This document shows positions 24,161-31,616 of a DNA stretch of 35,364 nt, piece by piece. Every line of letters begins with the position of its first letter. Positions within the stretch are counted from its first letter, which is position 1. A model generated the notes under the pieces. The model was not told the DNA's origin. It searched no databases and saw only the letters and a program-made list of their open reading frames with translations. Both the position numbers and the translations under genes were made by a program. The stretch comes from SIG440 sp045646865 (lineage in GTDB: Bacteria > Bacillota > Clostridia > Monoglobales > Monoglobaceae), in the NCBI GenBank assembly GCA_045646865.1, contig JAZRLM010000003.1, positions 1-35,364 of the forward strand, given 5' to 3'.

Positions 24161-25240
24161 ATGTTTGAAAAATTATCATTTATAGAAAAACAGCACGAAG
24201 AACTTGCCGCAAAAATCAGTGACCCTGCTGTTATGGCAGATATGGACAACTGGCGCAAGCTGTGCAAGGAACATTCGGATATGACTCCAATAGTTGAGAA
24301 GTATAAGGAATATAAAACCAATATGAACACCATCGAGGACGCAAGAGAAATGATTGACGACCCCGAAACCGACAAGGATTTTAAGGAAATGCTTCAGGAC
24401 GAAATTTCCCAGGCAAAGGCAAATATCGAACGTATTGAGGGCGAGCTTAAAATTCTTCTCCTGCCCAAAGACCCCAATGATGACAAAAACGTTATTGTAG
24501 AAATCCGTGGCGGCGCAGGTGGAGATGAAGCGGCACTCTTTGCGGCAGACCTTTACAGAATGTATTCTATGTATGCCGAATCAAAACGCTGGAAGACCGA
24601 ACTTATGAACCTCAGCGAAATCGGTATTGGCGGCATTAAGGAAGTTTCGTTTATGATTGAGGGTCAGGGTGCATACAGCCGTCTTAAGTACGAGAGCGGT
24701 GTTCACCGCGTACAGCGTGTTCCCGAAACCGAATCTCAGGGCAGAATTCACACATCAACCGTTACAGTTGCTGTTCTTCCCGAGGCTGAGGAGGTTGACT
24801 TTGAGATTAACCCTGCCGACCTTCAGATTGATACCTACCGTGCTAGCGGTGCAGGCGGTCAGCACGTTAACAAAACCGAGTCAGCAATCCGTATCACACA
24901 TATTCCCACAGGTGTGATTGTTGAATGTCAGGACGAACGTTCACAGCATAAAAACAAGGACAAGGCGATGAAGGTTCTTCGTTCAAGACTTTACGAGGCA
25001 GAACTCCAGAAACAGCAGGATGCCATTGCCGCAGACCGCAAGAGTCAGGTTGGTACAGGCGACCGCAGTGAAAGAATAAGAACATACAACTTCCCTCAGG
25101 GACGAGTTTCTGACCACAGAATTGGTCTTACATTATACAAAATCGAGGCTATTATGAACGGTGACATTGATGAAATCATCGATGCACTTATTACCACCGA
25201 CCAGAGTGAAAAGCTGAAATTACAGGGCTCGGATAATTAA
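24161..25240 (+). CDS. prfA: Peptide chain release factor 1
   Basis: A 359-residue release factor for UAA and UAG. The codon-recognition tripeptide is PET (RVPETESQGRIHTSTVTV, the P-x-T motif of RF1) and the catalytic GGQ is in ASGAGGQHVNKTES. The N-terminal helical domain and the GDRSERIRTYNFPQGRVSDH block are standard. ATG 24161 has AGAGGA upstream. Its gene usually sits beside prmC, the methyltransferase that modifies GGQ; prmC is not between prfA and the Sua5 gene here or elsewhere in the window. Confidence 0.97.
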   Translation: MFEKLSFIEKQHEELAAKISDPAVMADMDNWRKLCKEHSDMTPIVEKYKEYKTNMNTIEDAREMIDDPETDKDFKEMLQDEISQAKANIERIEGELKILLLPKDPNDDKNVIVEIRGGAGGDEAALFAADLYRMYSMYAESKRWKTELMNLSEIGIGGIKEVSFMIEGQGAYSRLKYESGVHRVQRVPETESQGRIHTSTVTVAVLPEAEEVDFEINPADLQIDTYRASGAGGQHVNKTESAIRITHIPTGVIVECQDERSQHKNKDKAMKVLRSRLYEAELQKQQDAIAADRKSQVGTGDRSERIRTYNFPQGRVSDHRIGLTLYKIEAIMNGDIDEIIDALITTDQSEKLKLQGSDN

Positions 25241-25293
25241 TCATCATATTGATATAGCTTGATTTTAATTTACGAAAAAGAGGTTTTGTTTCT

Positions 25294-26718
25294 ATGGAAA
25301 CAAGAATTTTTGAAAATACAACCGAGGATTTAAAGGCGGCGGCACAGCTTATTAAAGCTGGCGAAACTGTGATTTTTCCAACCGAAACAGTTTACGGTCT
25401 TGGGGCAAATGCTCTTGACTCAAAAGCGGTTGGAAAAATATTTCAGGCAAAAGGCAGACCGTCGGACAATCCGCTGATTGTGCATATTTCAAAGGTATCT
25501 GATATGGATGCATTGGCAGAGGTGATACCTGAATGTGCTGTTGCTTTGGCAGAAAAATTCTGGCCCGGCCCTTTAACAATTATTTTAAAAAAGAAGCCTT
25601 GCGTTCCAGATACCGTTTCGGCAGGACTTAAGACAGTTGGCATACGCCTGCCTGAAAATGAAATTGCAAGAAATTTTATTGAGGAGTGCGGTGTTCCCAT
25701 TGCGGCGCCAAGCGCAAACATTTCGGGCAAGCCAAGTCCCACTTCATTTGCTCACGTTTATGAGGATATGAACGGCAGAGTTGCAGGGATAATCAAAGGC
25801 GACGAATGCAAAGTGGGAGTTGAATCTACGGTAATTGATATGACTGCAGATACTCCAACGGTTTTAAGACCGGGCGGAATTTCTGTTGAACAGCTTCGTG
25901 AAGTTTTAGGCGAAGTTCTTATCAGCAGTGAACTGAAAAAGGACGACATCCCCAAAGCTCCGGGAATGAAATATAAGCATTATTCACCAAAAGCTGCAGT
26001 TTATATTTTAAAGGGAACTGTGGAAGAAGTTTCACAGTTTGTAACAAAACGGTGCGAGTTTTCAAAGGTGGCAGTTCTTGCCTTTGACGAGATGAAGGGT
26101 ATGTTGCCTGATTGTGTTCACACACTTTCTCTTGGTTCAATGAATTCGCCCGAGGATGCGGCAAATCGTTTGTTTGACTGTTTACGAGAATGTGACAGAC
26201 TGGGCGTAAAGGAAGTATATGCTCCCGAAATTCCTGACGACGGGCTTTGGAGGGCGGTTAAAAACAGATTATATAAGGCGGCGGCAGGCAGATTTCTTGA
26301 TGCGGCAACCGCAAAATCCGTGTTGTTTATATGTACAGGTAACACTTGCCGAAGTCCTATGGCAGAAGGTATTTATAACAGCCTTGGCCGCAACGGTGTT
26401 GCATCATCATCAGGCCTTTGTGTGACCTCTGCATCAGGGGCAGAACAAAATGCCATTGATGCGGTAAGCCGCTTTGGTATTGATATTTCAAACCATATTC
26501 CCAAACAGACAACTTTGAGTATGTTTGACTGTGCAGATATGGTGATTACAATGACCTCCGAGCATAAGTGGGCTTTGCCTGATGACGAAAAGCTGTTCAC
26601 ACTTAAGGAAGCCGCAGGTGAGAGTGGCAATGTGGCAGACCCTTATGGCGGTAGCGGTGCGGTTTATGAAAAATGCGCCGATGAAATAAAAAGTTTGATT
26701 GAGAAGATAAAAGTATGA
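25294..26718 (+). CDS. Fusion of threonylcarbamoyl-AMP synthase (Sua5/TsaC) with a YwlE-like low-molecular-weight phosphatase
   Basis: A 474-residue two-enzyme protein. Residues about 10-200 are a YrdC/TsaC domain (VIFPTETVYGLGANA, KIFQAKGRPSDNPLIVHI) making threonylcarbamoyl-AMP from Thr, bicarbonate and ATP for tRNA t6A. Residues about 215-330 are a Sua5 C-terminal domain (APGMKYKHYSPKA). Residues 341-474 are a low-molecular-weight phosphatase with the P-loop CTGNTCRS (C347 nucleophile, R353) and the acid DPYGG (D449). Thr351, in the place of the Ile of tyrosine phosphatases, is the residue that gives YwlE its phosphoarginine specificity, so arginine phosphatase activity is inferred. In Bacillus sua5 and ywlE are separate neighbours. 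The stop overlaps rimI by 4 nt; tsaD follows. Confidence 0.93.
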   Translation: METRIFENTTEDLKAAAQLIKAGETVIFPTETVYGLGANALDSKAVGKIFQAKGRPSDNPLIVHISKVSDMDALAEVIPECAVALAEKFWPGPLTIILKKKPCVPDTVSAGLKTVGIRLPENEIARNFIEECGVPIAAPSANISGKPSPTSFAHVYEDMNGRVAGIIKGDECKVGVESTVIDMTADTPTVLRPGGISVEQLREVLGEVLISSELKKDDIPKAPGMKYKHYSPKAAVYILKGTVEEVSQFVTKRCEFSKVAVLAFDEMKGMLPDCVHTLSLGSMNSPEDAANRLFDCLRECDRLGVKEVYAPEIPDDGLWRAVKNRLYKAAAGRFLDAATAKSVLFICTGNTCRSPMAEGIYNSLGRNGVASSSGLCVTSASGAEQNAIDAVSRFGIDISNHIPKQTTLSMFDCADMVITMTSEHKWALPDDEKLFTLKEAAGESGNVADPYGGSGAVYEKCADEIKSLIEKIKV

Positions 26719-27164
26719 TAAAATATGTACTTATGGATAGCTGTCATCTTGACGGACTTGTGAAGGTTGAAGAAGAGTGCTTTAATTCGGGATACGGACG
26801 GAGCACCTTTGAAAAAGAGTTTGAAAATAAAATTGCCACATACATTGTGGCAGAAGAAGACGGCAAAGTTCTTGGCTATGCAGGGTTATGGAATATCTGC
26901 GGTAGTGCGGATATAATGAATGTAGGCGTTCTTAAAGAATACAGACGGTGCGGTATTGCAAAGACTTTGCTTGCCGAACTTGAAAAATACTGTCTTGATA
27001 ACGATATATCTGAAATAAATTTAGAGGTAAGAGTGGGCAATATTCCTGCCAGAGAGCTTTATAAAAAGCTGGGATATGAGGAGATTGCTGTACGAAAAGG
27101 ATATTATGACGGAAAAGAAGACGGCATAGTAATGAAAAAGGTTTTAACGGAGGAAATAATGTGA
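26715..27164 (+). CDS. rimI: Ribosomal-protein-alanine N-acetyltransferase
   Basis: A 149-residue GNAT enzyme. Motif A is VGVLKEYRRCGIAKTLLAEL (R/Q-x-x-G-x-G/A loop RRCGIA), preceded by LGYAGLWNICGSADIMN and followed by LEVRVGNIPARELYKKLGYE and KGYYDGKEDGIVMKK, all RimI marks. RimI acetylates the N-terminal Ala of S18 in Escherichia coli; targets in Clostridia are less clear. ATG 26715 overlaps the previous stop (ATGA). Between TsaC and TsaD, rimI is in its usual operon. The first hairpin of the repeat element covers its stop codon. Confidence 0.93.
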   Translation: MIKYVLMDSCHLDGLVKVEEECFNSGYGRSTFEKEFENKIATYIVAEEDGKVLGYAGLWNICGSADIMNVGVLKEYRRCGIAKTLLAELEKYCLDNDISEINLEVRVGNIPARELYKKLGYEEIAVRKGYYDGKEDGIVMKKVLTEEIM

Positions 27165-27338
27165 AAAATCACATTATTCCTGCCTTCGGCACTTGTTTGA
27201 ATTGCACCGTCGAAATTTTCGCACTTCGTGCGAAACGACGATGTGCGTAATCTCCATTATACGCCTTATCTTGCCCACAGATAAGGAATGGGAGATTTTG
27301 CAAATAAGCATTTGTGGGCGGAAAGGCTATGGAGATTA
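27155..27338 (+). repeat. Structured intergenic repeat, copy A (before tsaD)
   Basis: A 184-nt element with a partner at 30961-31141. Hairpin 1 is AATAATGTG/CACATTATT (27155-27163, 27170-27178). Hairpin 2 is TGCC-TTC-GGCA (27181-27191). Hairpin 3 is TTTCGCAC/GTGCGAAA (27217-27235). Hairpin 4 is CCTTATC/GATAAGG (27264-27270, 27280-27286) inside an outer stem AATCTCCATT with AATGGGAGATT (27249-27258, 27287-27297). The loop GCCCACA (27273-27279) can pair with TGTGGGC (27313-27319), a pseudoknot. The last 28 nt are almost identical between copies. It fills the rimI-tsaD gap. I recognise no known riboswitch; it may be a regulatory RNA or a mobile repeat. Confidence 0.8.
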
Positions 27339-27340
27339 AT

Positions 27341-28345
27341 ATGAAAATACTTGCTATTGAAAGCTCCTGCGACGAAACAGCAGCAGCAGTTGTTGAAGAT
27401 GGAACATCAGTGCTTTCAAATGTAATAAATACTCAGATTGAACTACATAAAACCTTTGGCGGTGTTGTGCCCGAGGTTGCATCACGCAAGCATATTGAAA
27501 ATATAAGTGACGTGGTGGATAAAGCACTTTCGGATTGTGATATGACAATTTCTGATATTGATGCCATTGCGGTAACATACGGTCCCGGTCTTGTGGGGGC
27601 GCTCCTTGTTGGTGTTTCAACGGCGAAGGGGCTTAGCTTTATGGCAAAAAAGCCTCTTATTCCCGTTCATCACATAAAGGGGCACATCTGTGCCAATTAT
27701 ATCGAAAATCCTGATTTCAAGCCGCCATTTATCTGCCTTGTGGCATCAGGCGGGCACAGCCATATTGTGTATGTAAAGGATTATAACACATATGAAGTTC
27801 TTGCAAAAACAAACGACGATGCGGCAGGCGAAGCCTTTGATAAGGTTTCAAGAGTTTTGGGGCTTGGATACCCCGGTGGCCCTGCTATTCAGAAGTGTGC
27901 TGTGTCGGGCAATCCCGATGCAATAAAATTCCCAAGAGTGAATATGGGTGACGACGGTTTTGATTTCAGCTTCAGTGGTGTTAAAACTGCGGTTATCAAT
28001 TATATTCACAATGCAGAGCAAAAGGGGATTGAGATAAACAAACCCGATGTTGCGGCATCCTTTCAGGAGGCGGTGACAGATGTACTCAGCCGACATCTTA
28101 TAGAATGTGCAAAAAAATATGATGTAACCAGAATTGCCCTTGCAGGCGGTGTTGCGGCAAACAAGGCTCTGCGTGACAGGGTGGAAAAGCTTGCGGCAAA
28201 AAGCGGTATGACCTTTGCCTGCCCGACACTTTCACTTTGCACCGATAATGCCGCTATGATTGGCTGTGCGGCATATTATGAGTATCAGGCAGGGGTTCTT
28301 GCCGATATGTCACTTAATGCGGTGGCAAATCTGCCTTTAGAATAA
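27341..28345 (+). CDS. tsaD: tRNA N6-adenosine threonylcarbamoyltransferase TsaD
   Basis: A 334-residue ASKHA-fold enzyme that, with TsaB and TsaE, moves threonylcarbamoyl from threonylcarbamoyl-AMP to A37 of ANN-decoding tRNAs. It begins MKILAIESSCDETAAAVVED, has the metal ligands H111 and H115 (VHHIKGHICANY), SGGHSH, the KTNDDAAGEAFDKVSR block and GGVAANKALRDR. Two in-frame ATGs occur upstream (27314, 27329), but ATG 27341 has GGAG 6 nt before it and the family-typical N-terminus. It shares an operon with the Sua5 fusion and rimI; the structured repeat lies just upstream. Its last 9 nt overlap spoIIR. Confidence 0.96.
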   Translation: MKILAIESSCDETAAAVVEDGTSVLSNVINTQIELHKTFGGVVPEVASRKHIENISDVVDKALSDCDMTISDIDAIAVTYGPGLVGALLVGVSTAKGLSFMAKKPLIPVHHIKGHICANYIENPDFKPPFICLVASGGHSHIVYVKDYNTYEVLAKTNDDAAGEAFDKVSRVLGLGYPGGPAIQKCAVSGNPDAIKFPRVNMGDDGFDFSFSGVKTAVINYIHNAEQKGIEINKPDVAASFQEAVTDVLSRHLIECAKKYDVTRIALAGGVAANKALRDRVEKLAAKSGMTFACPTLSLCTDNAAMIGCAAYYEYQAGVLADMSLNAVANLPLE

Positions 28346-28960
28346 CTTTTGAAATATTTCAACAAGCTTGAATTTTATCTCCACAGGTACAGATTCTGAA
28401 CTTTTGGTTATAAGATTGTATTCCAATGGCGAAAGGCTTTCTTTAAGACGGTTTTGGGCATCGTCGGGTGCCGACACTATACCGTCGGTAAAGCAAAGTG
28501 GCGGGTACATAACGCACCACCAGTTTTCGCCTTTTGCATCACCAATGCGGATATTTACGGAATTATATTTGCCTTGGGGCAGAGCTATATTTCCGTAAAC
28601 CTTGGTGGGAAATCTGGTTTCACCCACATCCACCGATACATCATAATCAAAGCCAAGACGGCGGATTTCTGCCTGAGCAATGGTTTTGAGATAATTGGTG
28701 TTTGCGCGTGCAAGGTTAAGTGCCTCGGCAGAATTTGCAGATTGGCTGAAAATGTGGGCTGTGTCGCTTAGTATACGGTTGCGCACCTGCAGTTTCAGTT
28801 GCTGGTCGGCATTTGAGTTGCTGTTTGCCACAATATGCAAACGCACAACTGCATCCGAGATATTTGCACTTGCGGTCTTTGCATAGGACAAAGTAACTGT
28901 GAATAAAAGTGTAAGAGTGAAAAACAATGCAAAAAAACGTGTTTTGTTTATGTAATGCAT
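28337..28960 (-). CDS. spoIIR: Stage II sporulation protein R
   Basis: A 207-residue exported signalling protein made in the forespore. It triggers SpoIIGA to process pro-sigma-E in the mother cell. An N-terminal signal peptide (RFFALFFTLTLLFTVTLSYA) precedes the SpoIIR domain: VVRLHIVANSNSNADQQLKL, VRNRIL, GNIALPQGKYNSVNIRIGDA and GENWWCVMYPPLCF. TTG 28966 is the frame's first start, but ATG 28960 has AAAGGA 9 nt upstream. A near-consensus sigma-F promoter lies 41 nt away. It converges on tsaD with a 9-nt overlap and no terminator between them. Confidence 0.94.
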   Translation of the reverse strand: MHYINKTRFFALFFTLTLLFTVTLSYAKTASANISDAVVRLHIVANSNSNADQQLKLQVRNRILSDTAHIFSQSANSAEALNLARANTNYLKTIAQAEIRRLGFDYDVSVDVGETRFPTKVYGNIALPQGKYNSVNIRIGDAKGENWWCVMYPPLCFTDGIVSAPDDAQNRLKESLSPLEYNLITKSSESVPVEIKFKLVEIFQKLF

Positions 28961-29000
28961 AATCAAATTTCCTTTCAGACGTAAATTTTGGTTTCAAGGG

Positions 29001-29030
29001 AAGTTTTGACAGAGTTTTTTTGATTTATAC
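29001..29030 (-). promoter_or_regulatory. sigma-F-type promoter of spoIIR
   Basis: Minus strand GTATA (29030-29026), a 15-nt spacer and GTCAAAACTT (29010-29001), which matches the sigma-F/sigma-G -10 consensus GGNRANANTW at 9 of 10 positions. spoIIR is a sigma-F gene in Bacillus. Confidence 0.75.
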
Positions 29031-29033
29031 ATA
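29006..29033 (+). promoter_or_regulatory. Possible sigma-A promoter of ddl
   Basis: A perfect TTGACA (29006-29011) followed by TACATA (29028-29033) after 16 nt. The -10 is poor. The -35 overlaps the spoIIR sigma-F -10 on the other strand. Confidence 0.35.
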
Positions 29034-29086
29034 TTGATTTTTCAGATTTTGTAGTTTAAAATTATTTTAGATAGGAATGATTAAGA

Positions 29087-30145
29087 GTGAAAAAACTTAA
29101 TGTTTGTGTGCTGTTTGGCGGAGTATCGAGTGAACATACCGTGTCCGAGGTTTCGGCATCGGCTGTTCTTGACAATATCGACCGCGATAAGTATGAAGTG
29201 TTTTCTGTGGGTATAACCAACGATGGAAAGTGGCTTTTGTACGACGGCGACGTGGAGAATATAAGAAATCACACATGGGAGAGCGGAAAGACTGTTCCTG
29301 CTGTAATTTCGCCTGACAGATTTGATAAGTCCCTTGTTGTGTTTGGTGACAATGGTGCTGAAAAGATTAAGATTGACGTTGTATATCCCGTTCTCCACGG
29401 CAAAAACGGCGAAGACGGTACAGTTCAGGGTCTTTGCGAGCTTGCAGGAATTCCTTATGTTGGCAGTGGTGTTATCGGCAGTGCCGCTTGTATGGATAAG
29501 TGTATAGCAAAAATTCTGTTTGAAAAGGCAGGAATCCCTCAGGCAGACTGGGTGGAATTAAAGCTTGGTGACAAGGTCGATTTTGAACTGATTGAAACAA
29601 AGCTTGGCTATCCCTGCTTTATAAAACCGTCATCGGCAGGCTCGTCGGTGGGCGTAACAAAAGCCGCAAACCGCGAGGAACTTCAGGCAGGTATAAATCT
29701 TGCTCTTGAGCACGATTATAAGGTGCTTATCGAGGAGGCAATTGACGCCCGCGAGGTTGAATGTGGTGTTATGGGCAACCTTGACCCTGTTACATCGGAT
29801 GTTCTTGGCGAAATCAAGCCCGCAAACGAATTCTATGACTTTGATGCAAAGTATAAGGATGCAGATTCAAAGCTGATTATTCCTGCTGCTGTTGACGAAG
29901 AAACCGAGGCAAGAATCAAAGAGCTTGCAAAGCGCGCATACAGAATTTGTGAGTGCCGCGGTCATTCACGAGTTGATTTCTTTATTGACAGACGTGACGG
30001 CAGACTTGTTTTAAATGAAATAAACACTATTCCGGGCTTTACCCCAATCAGTATGTATCCAAAAGTTTGGGAACATTCAGGGGTGCCTATGAAGGATGTA
30101 ATTGATAAGCATATTGTACTTGCATTAAGCAGAGAGGATCATTAA
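29087..30145 (+). CDS. ddl: D-alanine--D-alanine ligase
   Basis: A 352-residue ATP-grasp enzyme joining two D-Ala for peptidoglycan. Motifs: VLFGGVSSEHTVSEVSA (catalytic Glu about 16), GSGVIGSAACMDK, CFIKPSSAGSSVGV, and EINTIPGFTP, the Mg site. The omega-loop reads EFYDFDAKYKDADS; it keeps the Lys-Tyr where D-Ala-D-Lac ligases have Lys-Phe, so ordinary D-Ala-D-Ala synthesis is expected. The start is GTG 29087, with TAGGA about 9 nt upstream. murI begins 1 nt after its stop, so the two are co-transcribed. Confidence 0.95.
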   Translation: MKKLNVCVLFGGVSSEHTVSEVSASAVLDNIDRDKYEVFSVGITNDGKWLLYDGDVENIRNHTWESGKTVPAVISPDRFDKSLVVFGDNGAEKIKIDVVYPVLHGKNGEDGTVQGLCELAGIPYVGSGVIGSAACMDKCIAKILFEKAGIPQADWVELKLGDKVDFELIETKLGYPCFIKPSSAGSSVGVTKAANREELQAGINLALEHDYKVLIEEAIDAREVECGVMGNLDPVTSDVLGEIKPANEFYDFDAKYKDADSKLIIPAAVDEETEARIKELAKRAYRICECRGHSRVDFFIDRRDGRLVLNEINTIPGFTPISMYPKVWEHSGVPMKDVIDKHIVLALSREDH

Positions 30146-30146
30146 A

Positions 30147-30953
30147 ATGGATAAACGGCCAATAGGCGTTTTTGATTCGGGTCTTGGAGGACTGACCTGT
30201 GTAAAAGAAATAATGAAGATAATGCCTGATGAGGATGTTATCTATTTCGGTGATACGGGCAGAGTTCCCTATGGTACAAGGGAAAGGGACACCCTGCTTA
30301 AATATGTGCGTCAGGACATCAGGTTTCTTGAAACATTTGATATAAAAATGATAATAATTGCCTGTGGTACGGCAAGCAGTGCGGCACTTCCGTGGATTTC
30401 AAGCGAATTCGGCACAGAAATTATCGGTGTTGTGGAGCCTGCTGTGCGTGCGGCGGTGAAGGCTACAAAGACTAAACGTATCGGCGTTCTCGGAACATCG
30501 GGTACAATAAAAAGCGGCAAGTACCCTGAGTCTATAAAAAATATTTGTCCCGATGCGGAGGTGTTCCAGAAGGCGTGTCCTATGTTTGTTCCCTTGGTTG
30601 AAAACGGCTATACAGACAGCGACGTGACTCGGATTATAGCAGAAGAGTATCTTGCCGAGATAAAAGAAAAAGATGTAGATACCCTGATTTTGGGCTGCAC
30701 CCATTACCCTTTGCTTAAATCGGTAATCGGCAGTATTATGGGCGAGGGTGTTACTTTGATTGATTCGGGTGCGGCGGCGGCTGACTTTGCGTTTGTTCAG
30801 CTTAAAGTGCGCAATATGCTGAGTGATAAAAAGGACGGAAGTTACAGCTATTACGTAAGCGACTCTGCCGCAGATTTTGCAAAGCTTGGCGGAATGTTTT
30901 TAACACGACCCATTGACGAAAGTGTCGGCAAGGTGGACATTGAAAAGTATTAG
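30147..30953 (+). CDS. murI: Glutamate racemase
   Basis: A 268-residue cofactor-free racemase supplying D-Glu for peptidoglycan. The N-terminal IGVFDSGLGGLTCVKEI, IYFGDTGRVPYG and the two catalytic Cys, C73 (IIACGTASSA) and C184 (LILGCTHYPLL), are present. The first site has Gly where many MurI have Asn (ACNTAS); such CGT variants occur in Clostridia. ATG 30147 follows ddl, with AGAGAGG in the ddl end. The second structured repeat starts 7 nt after its stop. Confidence 0.94.
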   Translation: MDKRPIGVFDSGLGGLTCVKEIMKIMPDEDVIYFGDTGRVPYGTRERDTLLKYVRQDIRFLETFDIKMIIIACGTASSAALPWISSEFGTEIIGVVEPAVRAAVKATKTKRIGVLGTSGTIKSGKYPESIKNICPDAEVFQKACPMFVPLVENGYTDSDVTRIIAEEYLAEIKEKDVDTLILGCTHYPLLKSVIGSIMGEGVTLIDSGAAAADFAFVQLKVRNMLSDKKDGSYSYYVSDSAADFAKLGGMFLTRPIDESVGKVDIEKY

Positions 30954-30960
30954 ATAAGGT

Positions 30961-31141
30961 GATAACGTGAAAATCACGTTATCAGCCTCCGGCGGATTTA
31001 ATTGCACCGCCGAAAATTTTGCACCATATGTGGTGCAAAAGGTTGATGTGCGTAATTCCCACTATACGCCTTATCTGCCCATGATAAGCGTATGCATGAA
31101 TTTTACGTTACTATTTGTGGGCAGAAAGGCTATGGAAATTA
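30961..31141 (+). repeat. Structured intergenic repeat, copy B (before the DUF1934 gene)
   Basis: A 181-nt partner of 27155-27338. Hairpin 1 is GATAACGTG/CACGTTATC (30961-30969, 30975-30983). Hairpin 2 is GCC-TCC-GGC (30985-30993). Hairpin 3 is TTTTGCACC/GGTGCAAAA (31017-31025, 31032-31040). Hairpin 4 is CTTATC/GATAAG (31070-31075, 31083-31088), extended by ATACG/CGTAT and AATTC/GAATT. The loop TGCCCA (31076-31081) can pair with TGGGCA (31118-31123). Relative to copy A, hairpins 1 and 3 show compensatory changes. It lies between murI and the DUF1934 gene, as copy A lies between rimI and tsaD. Confidence 0.8.
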
Positions 31142-31143
31142 TA

Positions 31144-31575
31144 ATGGAAAATAACGCAATGATATATCTTAAAACCCTGCAATCGGTTGACGGAGAAAAT
31201 GAAACAGATGAAATAGAACTCCAGACCAAGGGTACATTTGCAATGAAAAACAACAAGTTTTATATTATATACGAAGAAAGTGAATTGACGGGCTTTGAGG
31301 ATACCACAACCACAATCAAGGTATCAGATGATGCGGTATCCATGACCCGAAAGGGCAAGTACAACAGCCGTATGGAGTTCCGCCCGGGCGAAAAATGTTT
31401 GTGTAACTACAACACGCCATTCGGTGTAATTCCCGTAGGTGTAAATCCTATATCGGTTGAGAATAATCTGACCGAGAAGGGCGGCAATCTTGCCATTGAA
31501 TATATTCTTGATATAGACAACAGCGATTATCTTGTTAACCGCCTTAAACTGACGGTTGACAGAATTGTATCATAA
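31144..31575 (+). CDS. DUF1934 family protein (YwiB-like)
   Basis: A 143-residue calycin-like beta-barrel protein. The DUF1934 pattern is clear: IYLKTLQSV, DEIELQTKGTFAMKNNKFY, IIYEESELTGFEDTTTTIKV, a central RKGKYNSRMEFRPG and the TPFG block, then GGNLAIEYILDID. Function is unknown. In Bacillus the ywiB homologue lies beside argS, as here. The frame is open from 30967 through the repeat, but those 59 codons are repeat sequence; ATG 31144 is taken as the start, with only a weak GGAAA ribosome site. ATG 31132 is also in frame. Confidence 0.85.
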   Translation: MENNAMIYLKTLQSVDGENETDEIELQTKGTFAMKNNKFYIIYEESELTGFEDTTTTIKVSDDAVSMTRKGKYNSRMEFRPGEKCLCNYNTPFGVIPVGVNPISVENNLTEKGGNLAIEYILDIDNSDYLVNRLKLTVDRIVS

Positions 31576-31588
31576 GATAAAAATTTTC

Positions 31589-31601
31589 GCCGCTTAGCGG
31601 C
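31589..31601 (+). other. Short GC-rich hairpin before argS
   Basis: GCCGC-TTA-GCGGC (31589-31601) between the DUF1934 gene and argS, with no T-run on the plus strand. Its role is unknown; an attenuator or mRNA-stabilising structure is possible. Confidence 0.4.
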
Positions 31602-31616
31602 AGAATGGAGATAGAT

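Noticed and set aside
29087..30145. Ddl as a D-Ala-D-Lac ligase (intrinsic vancomycin resistance)
   Set aside because: The omega-loop keeps Lys-Tyr (DAKYKDA), where D-Ala-D-Lac ligases of this type have Lys-Phe; no vanH or vanX neighbour is present.
30967..31143. 59-residue N-terminal extension of the DUF1934 protein
   Set aside because: The extension is made entirely of the structured repeat, which occurs elsewhere in another coding context; the family's conserved region begins after 31144.
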